DNA of 64,000 bases from Marinococcus luteus_A (GTDB taxonomy: Bacteria; Bacillota; Bacilli; Bacillales; Marinococcaceae): contig NZ_JAXRUV010000005.1 in the NCBI RefSeq assembly GCF_034497705.1, positions 124,001-188,000 of the forward strand, given 5' to 3'. The notes beneath the pieces are model-generated. The model did not search any database. It saw only the letters and a program-made list of their open reading frames with translations, and was not told the DNA's origin. Position numbers and translations under genes: made by a program. Below, in pieces: positions 51,344 to 60,013 of the stretch. Every line of letters begins with the position of its first letter. Within the stretch, counting starts at the first letter, position 1.

Positions 51344-52183
51344 CTATTCCTGTTCTGCAGGAATGACGGCTCCGTCATATTCTTCTTCAATAAATTCCTG
51401 GGTTTCATCCGACTGCAGCACATCTACAAGCGTCTGAATTGTTTCATTATTCTCGTCCTCTTCCCGGGCTGCTATCACGTTTACATACGGATTGTCCTCC
51501 GGACTCTCCAGCGCAATAGCGTCCTCCTGAGGGTTCAGATCAGCATCAATTGCATAGTTGGAGTTAATGAATACGGCATCGCCTTCGCCGTTATTGTACA
51601 CCTGCGGAAGAGTAGCCGCCTCAATGTCCGCCTGGAACTGCAGGTTCTTCGGATTTTCCGCAATATCATCCACTGTTGCTTCAACACCGGCGCCCTCTTC
51701 AAGCGTCAGCACGCCTTCCTGCTCGAGCATCTGCAGAATCCGGCCGTGGTCTGCCACTGAGTTGCTCATAATGATTTCCGCTCCGTCCGGAAGGGCATCG
51801 AGACTGTCATACTCCTGGGAATAAACACCGATTGGCTCGATGTGAATGCCGCCCATGTTGACGAAATTAAAATTATCGTTTTCCTCCATCTGGTCCTCAA
51901 GATAAGGAATATGCTGAAAATAGTTTGCATCAATTTCTTCTGAAGCCAGCGATTCGTTTGGAACAATATAGTCATTGAACGTTTCGATTTCAAGCTCTAC
52001 ATTTTCTTCTGCCAACTGGTCTTCGGCAAACTCCAGAATTTCTGCGTGCGGCACACTTGTGGCACCGACGGCAAGTGTCTCTGTTTCTTCCCCAGAAGAG
52101 CTGCCGCTGGATTCTGAATCAGAGCCGCAGGCCGCCAGCACTGCCGCGGAAAGTAGTGAAACGCCGAGTAGTGTTTTTTTCAT
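51344..52183 (-). CDS. metQ: Methionine-binding lipoprotein MetQ
   Basis: Substrate receptor of the methionine ABC importer. ATG 52183 gives 279 residues; the signal ends AAVLAAC with Cys19, then a Ser/Glu spacer. NlpA-family blocks: VGATSVPHAEILEF, NYFQHIPYLED, NSVADHGRILQML and the C-terminal VIAAREEDENN. Acidic, as expected for an exposed halophile protein. Third gene of metN-metI-metQ under the SAM riboswitch. Confidence 0.94.
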   Translation of the reverse strand: MKKTLLGVSLLSAAVLAACGSDSESSGSSSGEETETLAVGATSVPHAEILEFAEDQLAEENVELEIETFNDYIVPNESLASEEIDANYFQHIPYLEDQMEENDNFNFVNMGGIHIEPIGVYSQEYDSLDALPDGAEIIMSNSVADHGRILQMLEQEGVLTLEEGAGVEATVDDIAENPKNLQFQADIEAATLPQVYNNGEGDAVFINSNYAIDADLNPQEDAIALESPEDNPYVNVIAAREEDENNETIQTLVDVLQSDETQEFIEEEYDGAVIPAEQE

Positions 52184-52209
52184 GAAAAATTCCCCCAATA
52201 GTATATTAT

Positions 52210-52878
52210 TTATCTTTTATCTATCTGTCTTGTCCAAATATCTCCAATCCACTGTAGGATAAAGACAATAACGAGAATGAGCACTGTAGCAACAAATACC
52301 ACTTCATTGTTGCTGCGCTGGAACCCTTCCTGATACGCGAGGTTCCCGAGCCCTCCGCCGCCTACTACTCCCGCCATAGCAGTATAGCTGACCAGTGTAA
52401 TACCAGTCACGGTAATGCCGGAAATTAAGGACGGCAGCGCTTCAGGCAGAAGCACTTTTTGAATAATCTGCCACTGGCTCGCTCCCATCGCCTGCGAGGC
52501 TTCAATAACACCCTTGTCCACTTCTCTCAGTCCAATCTCCACCAGGCGGGCGTAAAACGGAGCTGCGCCGATAATCAGTGCCGGAAGTGCTGCGCTCGGC
52601 CCAAGCATTGTACCAAGCAGAAAGGTTGTAAACGGAATAAGCAGAATGATCAGGATAATAAATGGAATAGAGCGGAAAATATTAACGATCGCTGCTGTCA
52701 CCGTGTGCACCGGCTTGTTTTCCCACAGGTTTCCTTTATCCGTTAAATACAGCAGAACCCCTAGTATCGTACCGAGTAAAAATGTGGCTGCTACCGCAAT
52801 CAGGCTCATGTAGACGGTTTCCCACGTAGCGATCCACATATTTTCCCAATTGATTTCTTCCATCCATGTGTTAAGCAC
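52210..52878 (-). CDS. metI: Methionine ABC transporter permease MetI
   Basis: 222 residues, five to six hydrophobic segments, with the EAA loop VIEASQAMGASQWQIIQKVLLPEALPSL split over the coupling helix. ATG 52878 overlaps the metN stop region by eight bases. Works with MetN and MetQ. Confidence 0.95.
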   Translation of the reverse strand: MLNTWMEEINWENMWIATWETVYMSLIAVAATFLLGTILGVLLYLTDKGNLWENKPVHTVTAAIVNIFRSIPFIILIILLIPFTTFLLGTMLGPSAALPALIIGAAPFYARLVEIGLREVDKGVIEASQAMGASQWQIIQKVLLPEALPSLISGITVTGITLVSYTAMAGVVGGGGLGNLAYQEGFQRSNNEVVFVATVLILVIVFILQWIGDIWTRQIDKR

Positions 52879-53890
52879 GCTCCATCACCTCTGCTTCTAT
52901 TTCTTCTTCGCGGAGGTAGGCAAGCGCTTTGTCGATTTCTTCGCTGCTGCCTTTGATGCGGATAAACAGGGAACCGTAGCTGCCACGCTGCGTCTGGGAA
53001 ATTTTCCCCTGAATAATGTTCACATCCACATCAAACTGGCGGATGACTTTGGAAATAAACGGCTGCTCGGCTTTGTTTTCCAAAAACTTCAGCTGGACCA
53101 CCGTACCGTTTTCTTCTTCATTAAATACAATTTCCGAAGCGTCTTCCTCCGGCTCCGTAATCTGACGGACAAATTCTTTAGTCATATGTTCCCTCGGGTT
53201 CCGGAACACCTGGAGTACGGGCCCTTCTTCCACAACTCTGCCGTCTTCCATTACCGCCACCCGGTGGCAGATTTTACGGATCACGTGCATTTCGTGCGTG
53301 ATCAGCACAATGGTAAGCCCCAGCTTTTTATTAATATCTGTAAGCAGAGCAAGAATGGAATCTGTTGTTTTCGGGTCCAGCGCCGATGTTGCTTCATCGC
53401 AAAGCAGCACCTTCGGGTTGTTGGCAAGAGCTCTCGCAATACCGACCCTCTGCTTCTGGCCGCCGCTCAGCTGGGAAGGATAGGAGTCCTCCCTTCCTTC
53501 AAGACCGACAAGGCTCACCAGCTCCTGCACCCGTCTGCTTCGTTCCTGCTTTGACTGTTTGGCAATTTCGAGCGGAAACGCAATGTTTTCTGCTACCGTC
53601 CGGGACCACAGCAGGTTAAAGTGCTGAAATACCATGCCTATTTCCTGACGCGCTCTGCGCAGGGACTGTCCTTTCAAGGAAGTAATGCTTTCTCCTTCAA
53701 TGGTTACTTCACCGCCGGTTGCGGTTTCGAGCTTATTCAACAGCCTGACAAGCGTACTTTTGCCTGCGCCGCTGTAGCCGATAATGCCGAAAATTTCCCC
53801 TTCATCAATAGAAAGGCTGACGTTATCTACGGCGGTGACGGTTTGTGTTTTAGTCTGAAAGGCTTTGGACAAACCTTTTAATTGAATCAT
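52871..53890 (-). CDS. metN: Methionine ABC transporter ATPase MetN
   Basis: 339 residues: ABC domain with Walker A GYSGAGKST, signature LSGGQKQRVGIARAL and Walker B VLLCDEATSALD, then a C-terminal NIL domain (residues about 265-335) that binds methionine and shuts transport. ATG 53890 follows GGAGAG. First gene after the SAM-I riboswitch. Confidence 0.96.
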   Translation of the reverse strand: MIQLKGLSKAFQTKTQTVTAVDNVSLSIDEGEIFGIIGYSGAGKSTLVRLLNKLETATGGEVTIEGESITSLKGQSLRRARQEIGMVFQHFNLLWSRTVAENIAFPLEIAKQSKQERSRRVQELVSLVGLEGREDSYPSQLSGGQKQRVGIARALANNPKVLLCDEATSALDPKTTDSILALLTDINKKLGLTIVLITHEMHVIRKICHRVAVMEDGRVVEEGPVLQVFRNPREHMTKEFVRQITEPEEDASEIVFNEEENGTVVQLKFLENKAEQPFISKVIRQFDVDVNIIQGKISQTQRGSYGSLFIRIKGSSEEIDKALAYLREEEIEAEVMERA

Positions 53891-54006
53891 ACCGCTCTCT
53901 CCTTCATCGCTTTTCTTTATCTTTATTAAAACGATGTAAATAGTATGTTTTAATTCGTCATGATTTCTGCAAATATTCTTTTTTCCCTACCACACCGGGC
54001 CATAAA

Positions 54007-54159
54007 GAAAAAACCTTTCTGCACACGAGCAGAAAGGTTTTAAAGAATCCTTTCCACTCATCTTGCAGACGTTCGTCTGCAGGAATTGGCACCATGTCTG
54101 CCTATGCAGACTGGTTGCCGGGTTTCATAGGGCCTTCCCCTCCACCTCTCTTGATAAGT
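54007..54159 (-). promoter_or_regulatory. SAM-I riboswitch (S-box) controlling metNIQ
   Basis: On the minus strand it opens with CTTATCAAGAGAGGTGGAGGG, continues with GGCCCTATGAAACCCGGCAACC, and has GGTGCCAATTCC and a P4-like stem, the conserved S-box core. It ends in the terminator AAACCTTTCTGC/GCAGAAAGGTTTTTTC (54009-54040). High SAM should favour termination and turn off methionine import. Confidence 0.95.
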
Positions 54160-54280
54160 GAACGATGATTATGCGTTCATATTTGACGATGCTATTTATA
54201 TTATCACCTTTGACTATAAGCGTCAACCTTTAAATGCCCTTTCTGAAAGGCTTAAAAACAGCCGTATTACATCCGCTCAT

Positions 54281-54313
54281 AAAAAGAAGCTGCCCTGCCG
54301 GAGGTCAGCTTCT
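54281..54313 (-). terminator. Intrinsic terminator of gcvH
   Basis: Minus-strand AGAAGCTG/CAGCTTCT with a GC-rich inner loop, then TTTT. Confidence 0.8.
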
Positions 54314-54326
54314 ATGTACATCAGTA

Positions 54327-54710
54327 TTAATCGTCGCTTACCATGTCCGAATACTGGGCCGGTGACATCAGGTCATCCAGTTCACTTTCGTTGGAAGGCT
54401 CTACAACGATCATCCAGGCCTTTTCATATGGAGATTCGTTGACGAACTCAGGAGAATCATCCAGGTTTTCGTTAACTTCTACGACCTTTCCTGTAACCGG
54501 CGCATAAAGCTCTGATACCGTTTTAACAGATTCCACACTTCCAAATGGCTCACCGGCCTCGAGTTCATCCCCAACTTCCGGAAGCTCTACGAATACAATA
54601 TCGCCAAGCTCGGACTGGGCGAAATCCGTGACACCGACGCGAAGACGGCCGTCTTCTTTTTTCACCCATTCATGTTCTTCTGAATATAAAAGTTCATCTG
54701 GTACACTCAT
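54327..54710 (-). CDS. gcvH: Glycine cleavage system H protein
   Basis: Lipoyl carrier of the glycine cleavage complex, and in Bacillus also the relay for lipoate assembly. 127 residues from ATG 54710 (AGGAGG 10 bases upstream). Lys63 in GSVESVKTVSELYAP is the lipoylation site. The other gcv genes are not here, as in B. subtilis, where gcvH is separate and next to yusI. LipA at 38886 is its modifying enzyme. Confidence 0.96.
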   Translation of the reverse strand: MSVPDELLYSEEHEWVKKEDGRLRVGVTDFAQSELGDIVFVELPEVGDELEAGEPFGSVESVKTVSELYAPVTGKVVEVNENLDDSPEFVNESPYEKAWMIVVEPSNESELDDLMSPAQYSDMVSDD

Positions 54711-54740
54711 ACACAATCATCCTCCTTCAAATGAATACTA

Positions 54741-55100
54741 TTACGCTTTCCACTTTTCCTCAAAAACTGCTTCCTTAAACCCGAGGGTAACACTCTCTCC
54801 GTCTGTCACAATAGGTCTTTTTAAAAGCATTCCGTCAGAAGCGAGCCATTCCAGAATCTCTTCTTCAGCTGCTTTCGGCAGCCGGGTTTTCAGGTCCATT
54901 TCCCGGTACTTCTTCCCACTTGTGTTAAAGAACTGCTTCCAATCAAGTCCTTCCTGTTCTTTCCACGCCTTTAATTCTTTTTTCGAAGGCGGATTTTCCA
55001 CAATATGATACTCATCAAAAGAAATATTTTCTGCTTCCAGCCACTTTTTTGCTTTGCGGCATGTACTGCACGGGGGATACCCGTAAAAAGTAAGTGCCAA
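54741..55100 (-). CDS. yusI: ArsC/Spx-superfamily protein (YusI)
   Basis: 119 residues. N-terminal YGYPPCSTCRKAKKWLE contains Cys11-x2-Cys14, and VTDGESVTLGFKEAVFEEKW is the typical C-terminal part. It belongs to the ArsC-like thioredoxin-fold group; it is probably not an arsenate reductase. ATG 55100 has a GGAGG site upstream. Its pairing with gcvH is as in B. subtilis, function unknown. Confidence 0.88.
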   Translation of the reverse strand: MALTFYGYPPCSTCRKAKKWLEAENISFDEYHIVENPPSKKELKAWKEQEGLDWKQFFNTSGKKYREMDLKTRLPKAAEEEILEWLASDGMLLKRPIVTDGESVTLGFKEAVFEEKWKA

Positions 55101-55493
55101 TGCCAGGCCTCCTCCATACGCTTTCTTCCCTCTTATTGTAGCGGAAACCCTCCTCGTTGGAAAGTTTCAATTTGCTTTTTAATGCCGGGAGAAGCCTTTA
55201 ACACACAATTAGATGAAGAGAGGAATTTAAAAGCAAAGGCAGCTTTTCATGTTTTCACCGATGCTGTTCAGAAAGATGACTCTATCTGTAAAATCCCGGC
55301 ACAACAGCAAGTATACGAATATATACTAAGTGATCCAGAGGGGATGTTAATGCTTAAAAAAAAGTAAATTTTTTTAATATGAGTCCAATACGCATCATAT
55401 CCGGCTTAGAAGTTTTCTGCTTATTTAATTATTTAAAATTTTCCGTTTCTAATGTTTATTCCTTTTTAAGCCGGGAATGTGTTTGACTGACTG
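55101..55493. other. Intergenic region with a doubtful 61-codon frame
   Basis: About 390 bases between yusI and ectD. A plus-strand frame from ATG 55182 to 55367 could encode a 61-residue charged peptide (EERNLKAKAAFHVFTDAVQ, ending MLMLKKK), but there is no ribosome site and no recognised family. It may be chance or a remnant. The rest is AT-rich with nothing I can support. Confidence 0.3.
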
Positions 55494-55507
55494 AGGATTT
55501 AAATCCT
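55494..55507. promoter_or_regulatory. 14-base palindrome upstream of ectD
   Basis: AGGATTTAAATCCT is a perfect palindrome 32 bases before the ectD start and 15 bases before its ribosome site. Possible operator; TTGACT lies upstream at about 55483, but no good -10 is spaced from it. Confidence 0.35.
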
Positions 55508-55538
55508 TGGTTAAAATATAAAGGAGGTATTTGCAACA

Positions 55539-56477
55539 ATGGCAGTCGATAAATATCCATCCAGACAAGGCGATCATAAGGAAATCATGGACCGGAAGGA
55601 TCCGGTAGTCCACGGAAGCGCCGGCTATGATGGCCCATTGCAGCAGAAGGAACTGGACTTTTACGACGAGAACGGCTACCTCATGCTCCAGAAGCTGTTT
55701 ACCGATGAGGAAGTCGAGATGATGAAGCGCGAGCTCCGGGAAACGATGAAGCGCAACGAGGAGCGTGACGCGCCCGATGTGATCAAGGAGCCGAACAGCA
55801 ACGAAGTCCGCTCCGTGTTTGAAATCCACAAGGACAGCGGGTTCTTTGAAATGCTCGCCAAAAACGAGCGCATTGTCAAAGCCGCCCAGCAGATCCTCGG
55901 CAGCCAGGTGTATATGATGCAGTCCCGGATAAACTTTAAGCCAGGCTTTAAAGGTAAGGAGTTCTACTGGCATTCGGATTTTGAAACCTGGCACATGGAG
56001 GACGGCATGCCGGACATGCGTGCGCTCAGCTGCTCGATCATCCTGACGGACAACTACGAGTTCAACGGCCCGCTCATGCTGATCCCGGGCTCGCAGAAAT
56101 GGTACGTCTCCTGCCCGGGCACGACGCCGGAGGACAACTTCAAGCAGTCGCTCAAAAAGCAGGAGACCGGCGTGCCCGACAACGAAAGCATGGAATGGCT
56201 CACGGAGCAGGCCGGCGGCCAGATTGACCGCGCGACCGGCCCGGCGGGCTCGGTGCTCTTCTTTGACTGCAACACGATGCACGGCTCGGCCGGCAACATT
56301 TCGCCGTACCCGCGCAGCAACGTCTTCTTCGTGTTCAACTCGGTGGAAAACAAGCTCGTCGATCCGTTCAGCGGCCAGGAGCCGCGTCCGGAATTTCTGG
56401 CCAACCGCCAGGACACTTCCGCGATCAAGCCTAGTTCAGATCGTCTTTCACACAAAACTTCCACTTCTGCAAAATAA
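55539..56477 (+). CDS. ectD: Ectoine hydroxylase
   Basis: Iron- and 2-oxoglutarate-dependent dioxygenase that turns ectoine into 5-hydroxyectoine, a salt and heat protectant. 312 residues; the iron ligands are His145 and Asp147 in FYWHSDFETWHMEDGMP and His248 in FFDCNTMHGSAGNIS. ATG 55539 follows AAGGAGG. From about 55680 to 56430 the base composition rises to roughly 60-65 percent GC in hand-counted lines, with codons ending in C or G, unlike both neighbours and the gene ends. No ectABC genes adjoin. Either imported or recombined. Confidence 0.96.
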   Translation: MAVDKYPSRQGDHKEIMDRKDPVVHGSAGYDGPLQQKELDFYDENGYLMLQKLFTDEEVEMMKRELRETMKRNEERDAPDVIKEPNSNEVRSVFEIHKDSGFFEMLAKNERIVKAAQQILGSQVYMMQSRINFKPGFKGKEFYWHSDFETWHMEDGMPDMRALSCSIILTDNYEFNGPLMLIPGSQKWYVSCPGTTPEDNFKQSLKKQETGVPDNESMEWLTEQAGGQIDRATGPAGSVLFFDCNTMHGSAGNISPYPRSNVFFVFNSVENKLVDPFSGQEPRPEFLANRQDTSAIKPSSDRLSHKTSTSAK

Positions 56478-56485
56478 GACACAAA

Positions 56486-56517
56486 AAGCATCCGGTTTTT
56501 CTTCCCGGATGCTTTTT
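56486..56517 (+). terminator. Intrinsic terminator of ectD
   Basis: AAAAAGCATCCGG/CCGGATGCTTTTTT with a T-rich loop. Confidence 0.9.
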
Positions 56518-56539
56518 TCATTATAATGTCGGTCTTCAA

Positions 56540-56740
56540 TTACCGTTTGAATATCTGATCCTTTTCGTCGTTTGATTTCTGTGTAAGCAGTACACTGTAC
56601 AAAATCGCAAACACCATGCCACTGAAACCAATCATTTGGATAATAACACTTTCAAATCCCTGCAGCTGCAGAGTCCCCGTTAAAAACAGAGCGAGAAACG
56701 CAACCAACATTGCCACAGCCCATACAACTGGTTCTTTCAT
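56540..56740 (-). CDS. Small membrane protein, 66 residues
   Basis: ATG 56740 follows TGGAGGGAATAAC. Two hydrophobic helices (VVWAVAMLVAFLALFLTG and VIIQMIGFSGMVFAILYSVLL) and a charged C-terminal tail (TQKSNDEKDQIFKR). No family recognised. It converges on ectD across the ectD terminator. Confidence 0.6.
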   Translation of the reverse strand: MKEPVVWAVAMLVAFLALFLTGTLQLQGFESVIIQMIGFSGMVFAILYSVLLTQKSNDEKDQIFKR

Positions 56741-56890
56741 CGTTATTCCCTCCATTTTCTCTCATGAGTAGAGATAGGTTATCTATATCATAATAAATTC
56801 CTTTTCCTTTTCCCATCCATCTGTAAAGTTATCTCCCATACTAATTTTTTCATTTGTCAGAAATAACTTTTATTCACCACCGCTGTTACG

Positions 56891-56919
56891 TTGAAACAAT
56901 CATTTATTCCTAGTATGAT
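56891..56919 (+). promoter_or_regulatory. Sigma-A promoter of ilvD
   Basis: TTGAAA (56891-56896), exactly 17 bases, TATGAT (56914-56919), start near 56926. The 118-base leader shows no T-box. Confidence 0.65.
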
Positions 56920-57043
56920 AGTGGATAGTCCTTGTTAGATAGACATTTGTATATGCCTAGAAAAATACCCGTGCTGCGTATGGAGCACACAAACCGTCAT
57001 GCACATTGTCTACAACGAAACTTCATGAGAGAGGGTCATAGCG

Positions 57044-58738
57044 ATGGGAAAAACAGAAAAAGATTTACGAAACCGCAGTAAAGCCATCAGCGAGGGCGCC
57101 AACCGGGCGCCGAACCGGGCAATGCTCAGGGCTGTCGGATTTACAGACGACGATTTTAAAAAACCGATGATCGGCATTGCAAGTACGTGGAGCGAGGTTA
57201 CTCCTTGTAACGTACATATCGATAATCTTGCACGCCACGCAAAGCAGGGAGCGTCCACTAATGGCGGCGCACCGCTTATTTTCAACACAATTACCGTATC
57301 TGACGGAATCGCAATGGGCCATGAAGGCATGCATTACTCCCTTCCAAGCCGCGAGATTATTGCGGACTCGATTGAAACTGTTACCAATGCGGAGCGTCTC
57401 GACGGAGTGGTCGCCATCGGCGGCTGTGATAAAACGACGCCTGGCTGCGTCATTTCTTTGGCCCGCATGAACATTCCTTCCGTTTACGTTTACGGCGGAA
57501 CTATTCAGCCAGGTAAATTAAACGGCAAAGACATTGATATCGTTTCGTCCTTCGAGGCTGTCGGCCAGCACCAGACCGGTCAGATCAGTGACGAAGAGCT
57601 TCATCAGGTAGAGTGCAATGCGTGCCCCGGTGCTGGTGCCTGCGGAGGTATGTACACAGCCAATACGATGGCTGCTGCCGTAGAAGCGCTTGGCATGAGC
57701 ATCCCTGGGTCCTCCTCCACGCCTGCGATTTACGAATACAAGGAAACCGAATGCAGGCAGGCCGGAGAATTAACCATCGAGCTGCTTGAAAATAACATTC
57801 TTCCAAAAGATATTATGACGAAAAAAGCATTTGAAAACGCCATTACGGTTGTTATGGCGCTTGGTGGTTCCACCAACGCGTTCTTACACCTTCTTGCGAT
57901 TGCTCATTCGGCAGACGTGGACCTGTCTTATGACGATTTTGAACGTGTCCGCCAGAATGTTCCTCATATAGCCGACCTGAAACCAAGCGGCAAATACGTC
58001 ATGCAGGACCTTTATGAAATTGGCGGCGTGCCGGCAGTCATGAAGCTTCTCCATGAGGAAGGACTGCTGCACGGTGAGTGCCTCACGGTAACCAGCAAGA
58101 CGCTCGCAGAAAACCTTGAGGCTGTGCCATCCCTGAAAGAAGGACAGGAAATTATCCGTCCCCTCGCTGAACCGTTTAAAAAGACCGGTCCGCTTGTCGT
58201 TTTAAAAGGAAACGTCGCTCCGGAAGGCTCCGTAATCAAGCTGTCTGGTCAGAAGATCAGCCGGTTCGAAGGTACGGTAAAAGTCTTTAACAGCGAAGAA
58301 TCAGCCACAAAGGCCATCATGGACGGCGATATCGTCGAAGGGGACGTGCTCGTTATCCGTTACGTCGGCCCACAGGGCGGCCCGGGCATGCCGGAGATGC
58401 TTTCTGTTACTTCCATGATCGTCGGACGCGGTCTCGGCGGCAAAGTAGCTCTTATGACTGACGGTCGTTTTTCCGGCGGTTCACACGGTTTTGTTATCGG
58501 GCACGTAGCGCCTGAGGCAAGTGTTGGTGGTCCAATCGGCCTGCTTGAAAACGGGGACACCATCTCCATTGACAGTGACACGCAGGAGATCAACCTCCAT
58601 ATTTCCGACGAAGAGTTTGAAAAACGCCGGAATGCCTGGCAGGCTCCGGATCTTCCGGAAAAACGCGGAGCGCTGGCCAAATATGCGAAACTCGTTTCTT
58701 CAAGTGCCAAAGGCGCCGTTACCGACGCAGATTTATAA
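57044..58738 (+). CDS. ilvD: Dihydroxy-acid dehydratase
   Basis: Fe-S dehydratase making the keto acids for valine, isoleucine and, through ketoisovalerate, pantothenate. 564 residues. Cluster cysteines are in IGGCDKTTPGC and CNACPGAGACGGMYTANTM; GRFSGGSHGFVIGHVAPEA is the catalytic C-terminal block. ATG 57044 has AGAGAGGGT upstream. It stands alone, away from other ilv genes, as in B. subtilis. Confidence 0.97.
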   Translation: MGKTEKDLRNRSKAISEGANRAPNRAMLRAVGFTDDDFKKPMIGIASTWSEVTPCNVHIDNLARHAKQGASTNGGAPLIFNTITVSDGIAMGHEGMHYSLPSREIIADSIETVTNAERLDGVVAIGGCDKTTPGCVISLARMNIPSVYVYGGTIQPGKLNGKDIDIVSSFEAVGQHQTGQISDEELHQVECNACPGAGACGGMYTANTMAAAVEALGMSIPGSSSTPAIYEYKETECRQAGELTIELLENNILPKDIMTKKAFENAITVVMALGGSTNAFLHLLAIAHSADVDLSYDDFERVRQNVPHIADLKPSGKYVMQDLYEIGGVPAVMKLLHEEGLLHGECLTVTSKTLAENLEAVPSLKEGQEIIRPLAEPFKKTGPLVVLKGNVAPEGSVIKLSGQKISRFEGTVKVFNSEESATKAIMDGDIVEGDVLVIRYVGPQGGPGMPEMLSVTSMIVGRGLGGKVALMTDGRFSGGSHGFVIGHVAPEASVGGPIGLLENGDTISIDSDTQEINLHISDEEFEKRRNAWQAPDLPEKRGALAKYAKLVSSSAKGAVTDADL

Positions 58739-58747
58739 ACAATACTA

Positions 58748-58779
58748 CGGAGAGCTGCCTTTTCGGGCAGTTCTCTTTC
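58748..58779 (+). terminator. Intrinsic terminator of ilvD
   Basis: GAGAGCTGCC/GGGCAGTTCTC around TTTTC, then TTTCTTTT. Confidence 0.85.
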
Positions 58780-58882
58780 TTTTCAGCATTTTTTTGAACA
58801 CTCTTGAGTTTCCAACAATTTATGGTAAATTATGAAGGTACTGAGCACTACATACACAGCATAGCCACGAAAGGAGTTTCCT

Positions 58883-59569
58883 ATGTCCAAAAAACCAAGA
58901 CCTAGTTCCGGCCGTACATTCGCAGCCATTGTAGCCGTTATAGCTGTGATTTTGCTCGCTATCATTCTTGTCGGCAACTTCGGCGGAGGCAGCAGTGATA
59001 ATTCCAGCGGGAGCAGCGGAGAGAGTCTTGATACAAGTGACCAGCCTCTTAAGGGGGACGAGGATGCCCCGGTAACAGTCGTTGAATTTGGGGATTATAA
59101 ATGCCCCGCGTGTAAAGATTTTCATCAATCCGTCGTTCCTGAAATCGAATCCCAGTTTATCGAATCCGGCGATGCCGCTTTCCATTACGTTCATTACCCA
59201 TTTCTAAGTGAAGATTCCACTACAGCGGCAGAATTCAGCGAAGCTGTTTACGGCGAACTTGGGGATGAAGCCTTCTGGAGCTTTCACGATACGCTTTTCG
59301 CCAACCAGCCGCAGAACGAAGGCGGGGATTATTTTAACCAGGAACGTTTAACGGAGCTGCTGCAGACAACAGCTTCCGAAGAGGAAGTAAACACAGTGGT
59401 TGAAGCTTTTGAAAACGGCACCTACGAGGAAAACGTGGAGAATGACCGTTCGATGGCAGAAGATCTTGGTGTAAACAGCACCCCTTCCGTATTTGTGAAT
59501 GGAGAACTGTTTGAAGGTGACAGCTATCAGGAGCTGCTCGATATGATTGAAGAAGAGGCAGGGGAGTAA
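58883..59569 (+). CDS. bdbD: DsbA-like thiol-disulfide oxidoreductase (BdbD)
   Basis: 228 residues: membrane anchor at residues 13-31, Ser/Gly spacer, then a DsbA-type thioredoxin fold facing outward. The active site is Cys74-Pro-Ala-Cys77 in FGDYKCPACKDF; the cis-Pro loop is GVNSTPSVFVNG. It oxidises cysteines of exported proteins. Start ATG 58883 after AAAGGAG. It ends six bases before bdbC, so they form one operon. Confidence 0.92.
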   Translation: MSKKPRPSSGRTFAAIVAVIAVILLAIILVGNFGGGSSDNSSGSSGESLDTSDQPLKGDEDAPVTVVEFGDYKCPACKDFHQSVVPEIESQFIESGDAAFHYVHYPFLSEDSTTAAEFSEAVYGELGDEAFWSFHDTLFANQPQNEGGDYFNQERLTELLQTTASEEEVNTVVEAFENGTYEENVENDRSMAEDLGVNSTPSVFVNGELFEGDSYQELLDMIEEEAGE

Positions 59570-59574
59570 CGCCT

Positions 59575-59979
59575 ATGGATCGTTGGTTAAGTGCTGCCTG
59601 GCTGATGGCCATTACCGCTACGCTCGGCAGCTTATCGTTCAGCGAAATTTTAGGCTATACGCCGTGTGAGCTTTGCTGGTACCAGCGCATTCTTATGTAC
59701 CCGCTCGCAGTTATTTTAGGCATTGCTGTTTTCCGCGGGGAACGGCAGGTCATATGGTATGCACTCCCTCTTGCTCTGCCCGGTACGCTGCTTGCCGGTT
59801 ACCATTACCTGTATCAAAAGCTTCCGGCACTTCAGCAGGCCACGGAATGCACCGGTGCGGTTTCCTGCTCCGATCAATCAGCACAGTGGTTCGGGTTTAT
59901 TACTATTCCTCTTCTTTCCTTCACTGCATTTTTGATTATTTCCATTGCTCTTTTGGTTATCGCTGTACGCAAAAAATAG
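59575..59979 (+). CDS. bdbC: DsbB-like disulfide oxidoreductase (BdbC)
   Basis: 134 residues, four membrane helices. Cys31 and Cys34 in PCELCWYQR and Cys92 and Cys98 in ECTGAVSCSD are the two redox pairs. It reoxidises BdbD and hands electrons to menaquinone. ATG 59575 uses GGCAGGGGAG inside the end of bdbD as its ribosome site. Confidence 0.93.
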   Translation: MDRWLSAAWLMAITATLGSLSFSEILGYTPCELCWYQRILMYPLAVILGIAVFRGERQVIWYALPLALPGTLLAGYHYLYQKLPALQQATECTGAVSCSDQSAQWFGFITIPLLSFTAFLIISIALLVIAVRKK

Positions 59980-59981
59980 TC

Positions 59982-60013
59982 ACATGCCATCAGGCACGTG
60001 ACTATTTTTTATT
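59982..60013. terminator. Bidirectional terminator
   Basis: AAAAAATAGTCACATGCC/GGCACGTGACTATTTTTT around ATCA between convergent bdbC and the siderophore-binding gene. Confidence 0.9.

Noticed and set aside
55005..55367. 120-codon plus-strand frame spanning the yusI start
   Set aside because: Its first half is antisense to yusI and lacks a ribosome site; only the last 61 codons are kept as a doubtful remnant.
56852..56866. Possible CodY box upstream of ilvD
   Set aside because: Only about 10 of 15 bases match the consensus in an AT-rich region; too weak to annotate.
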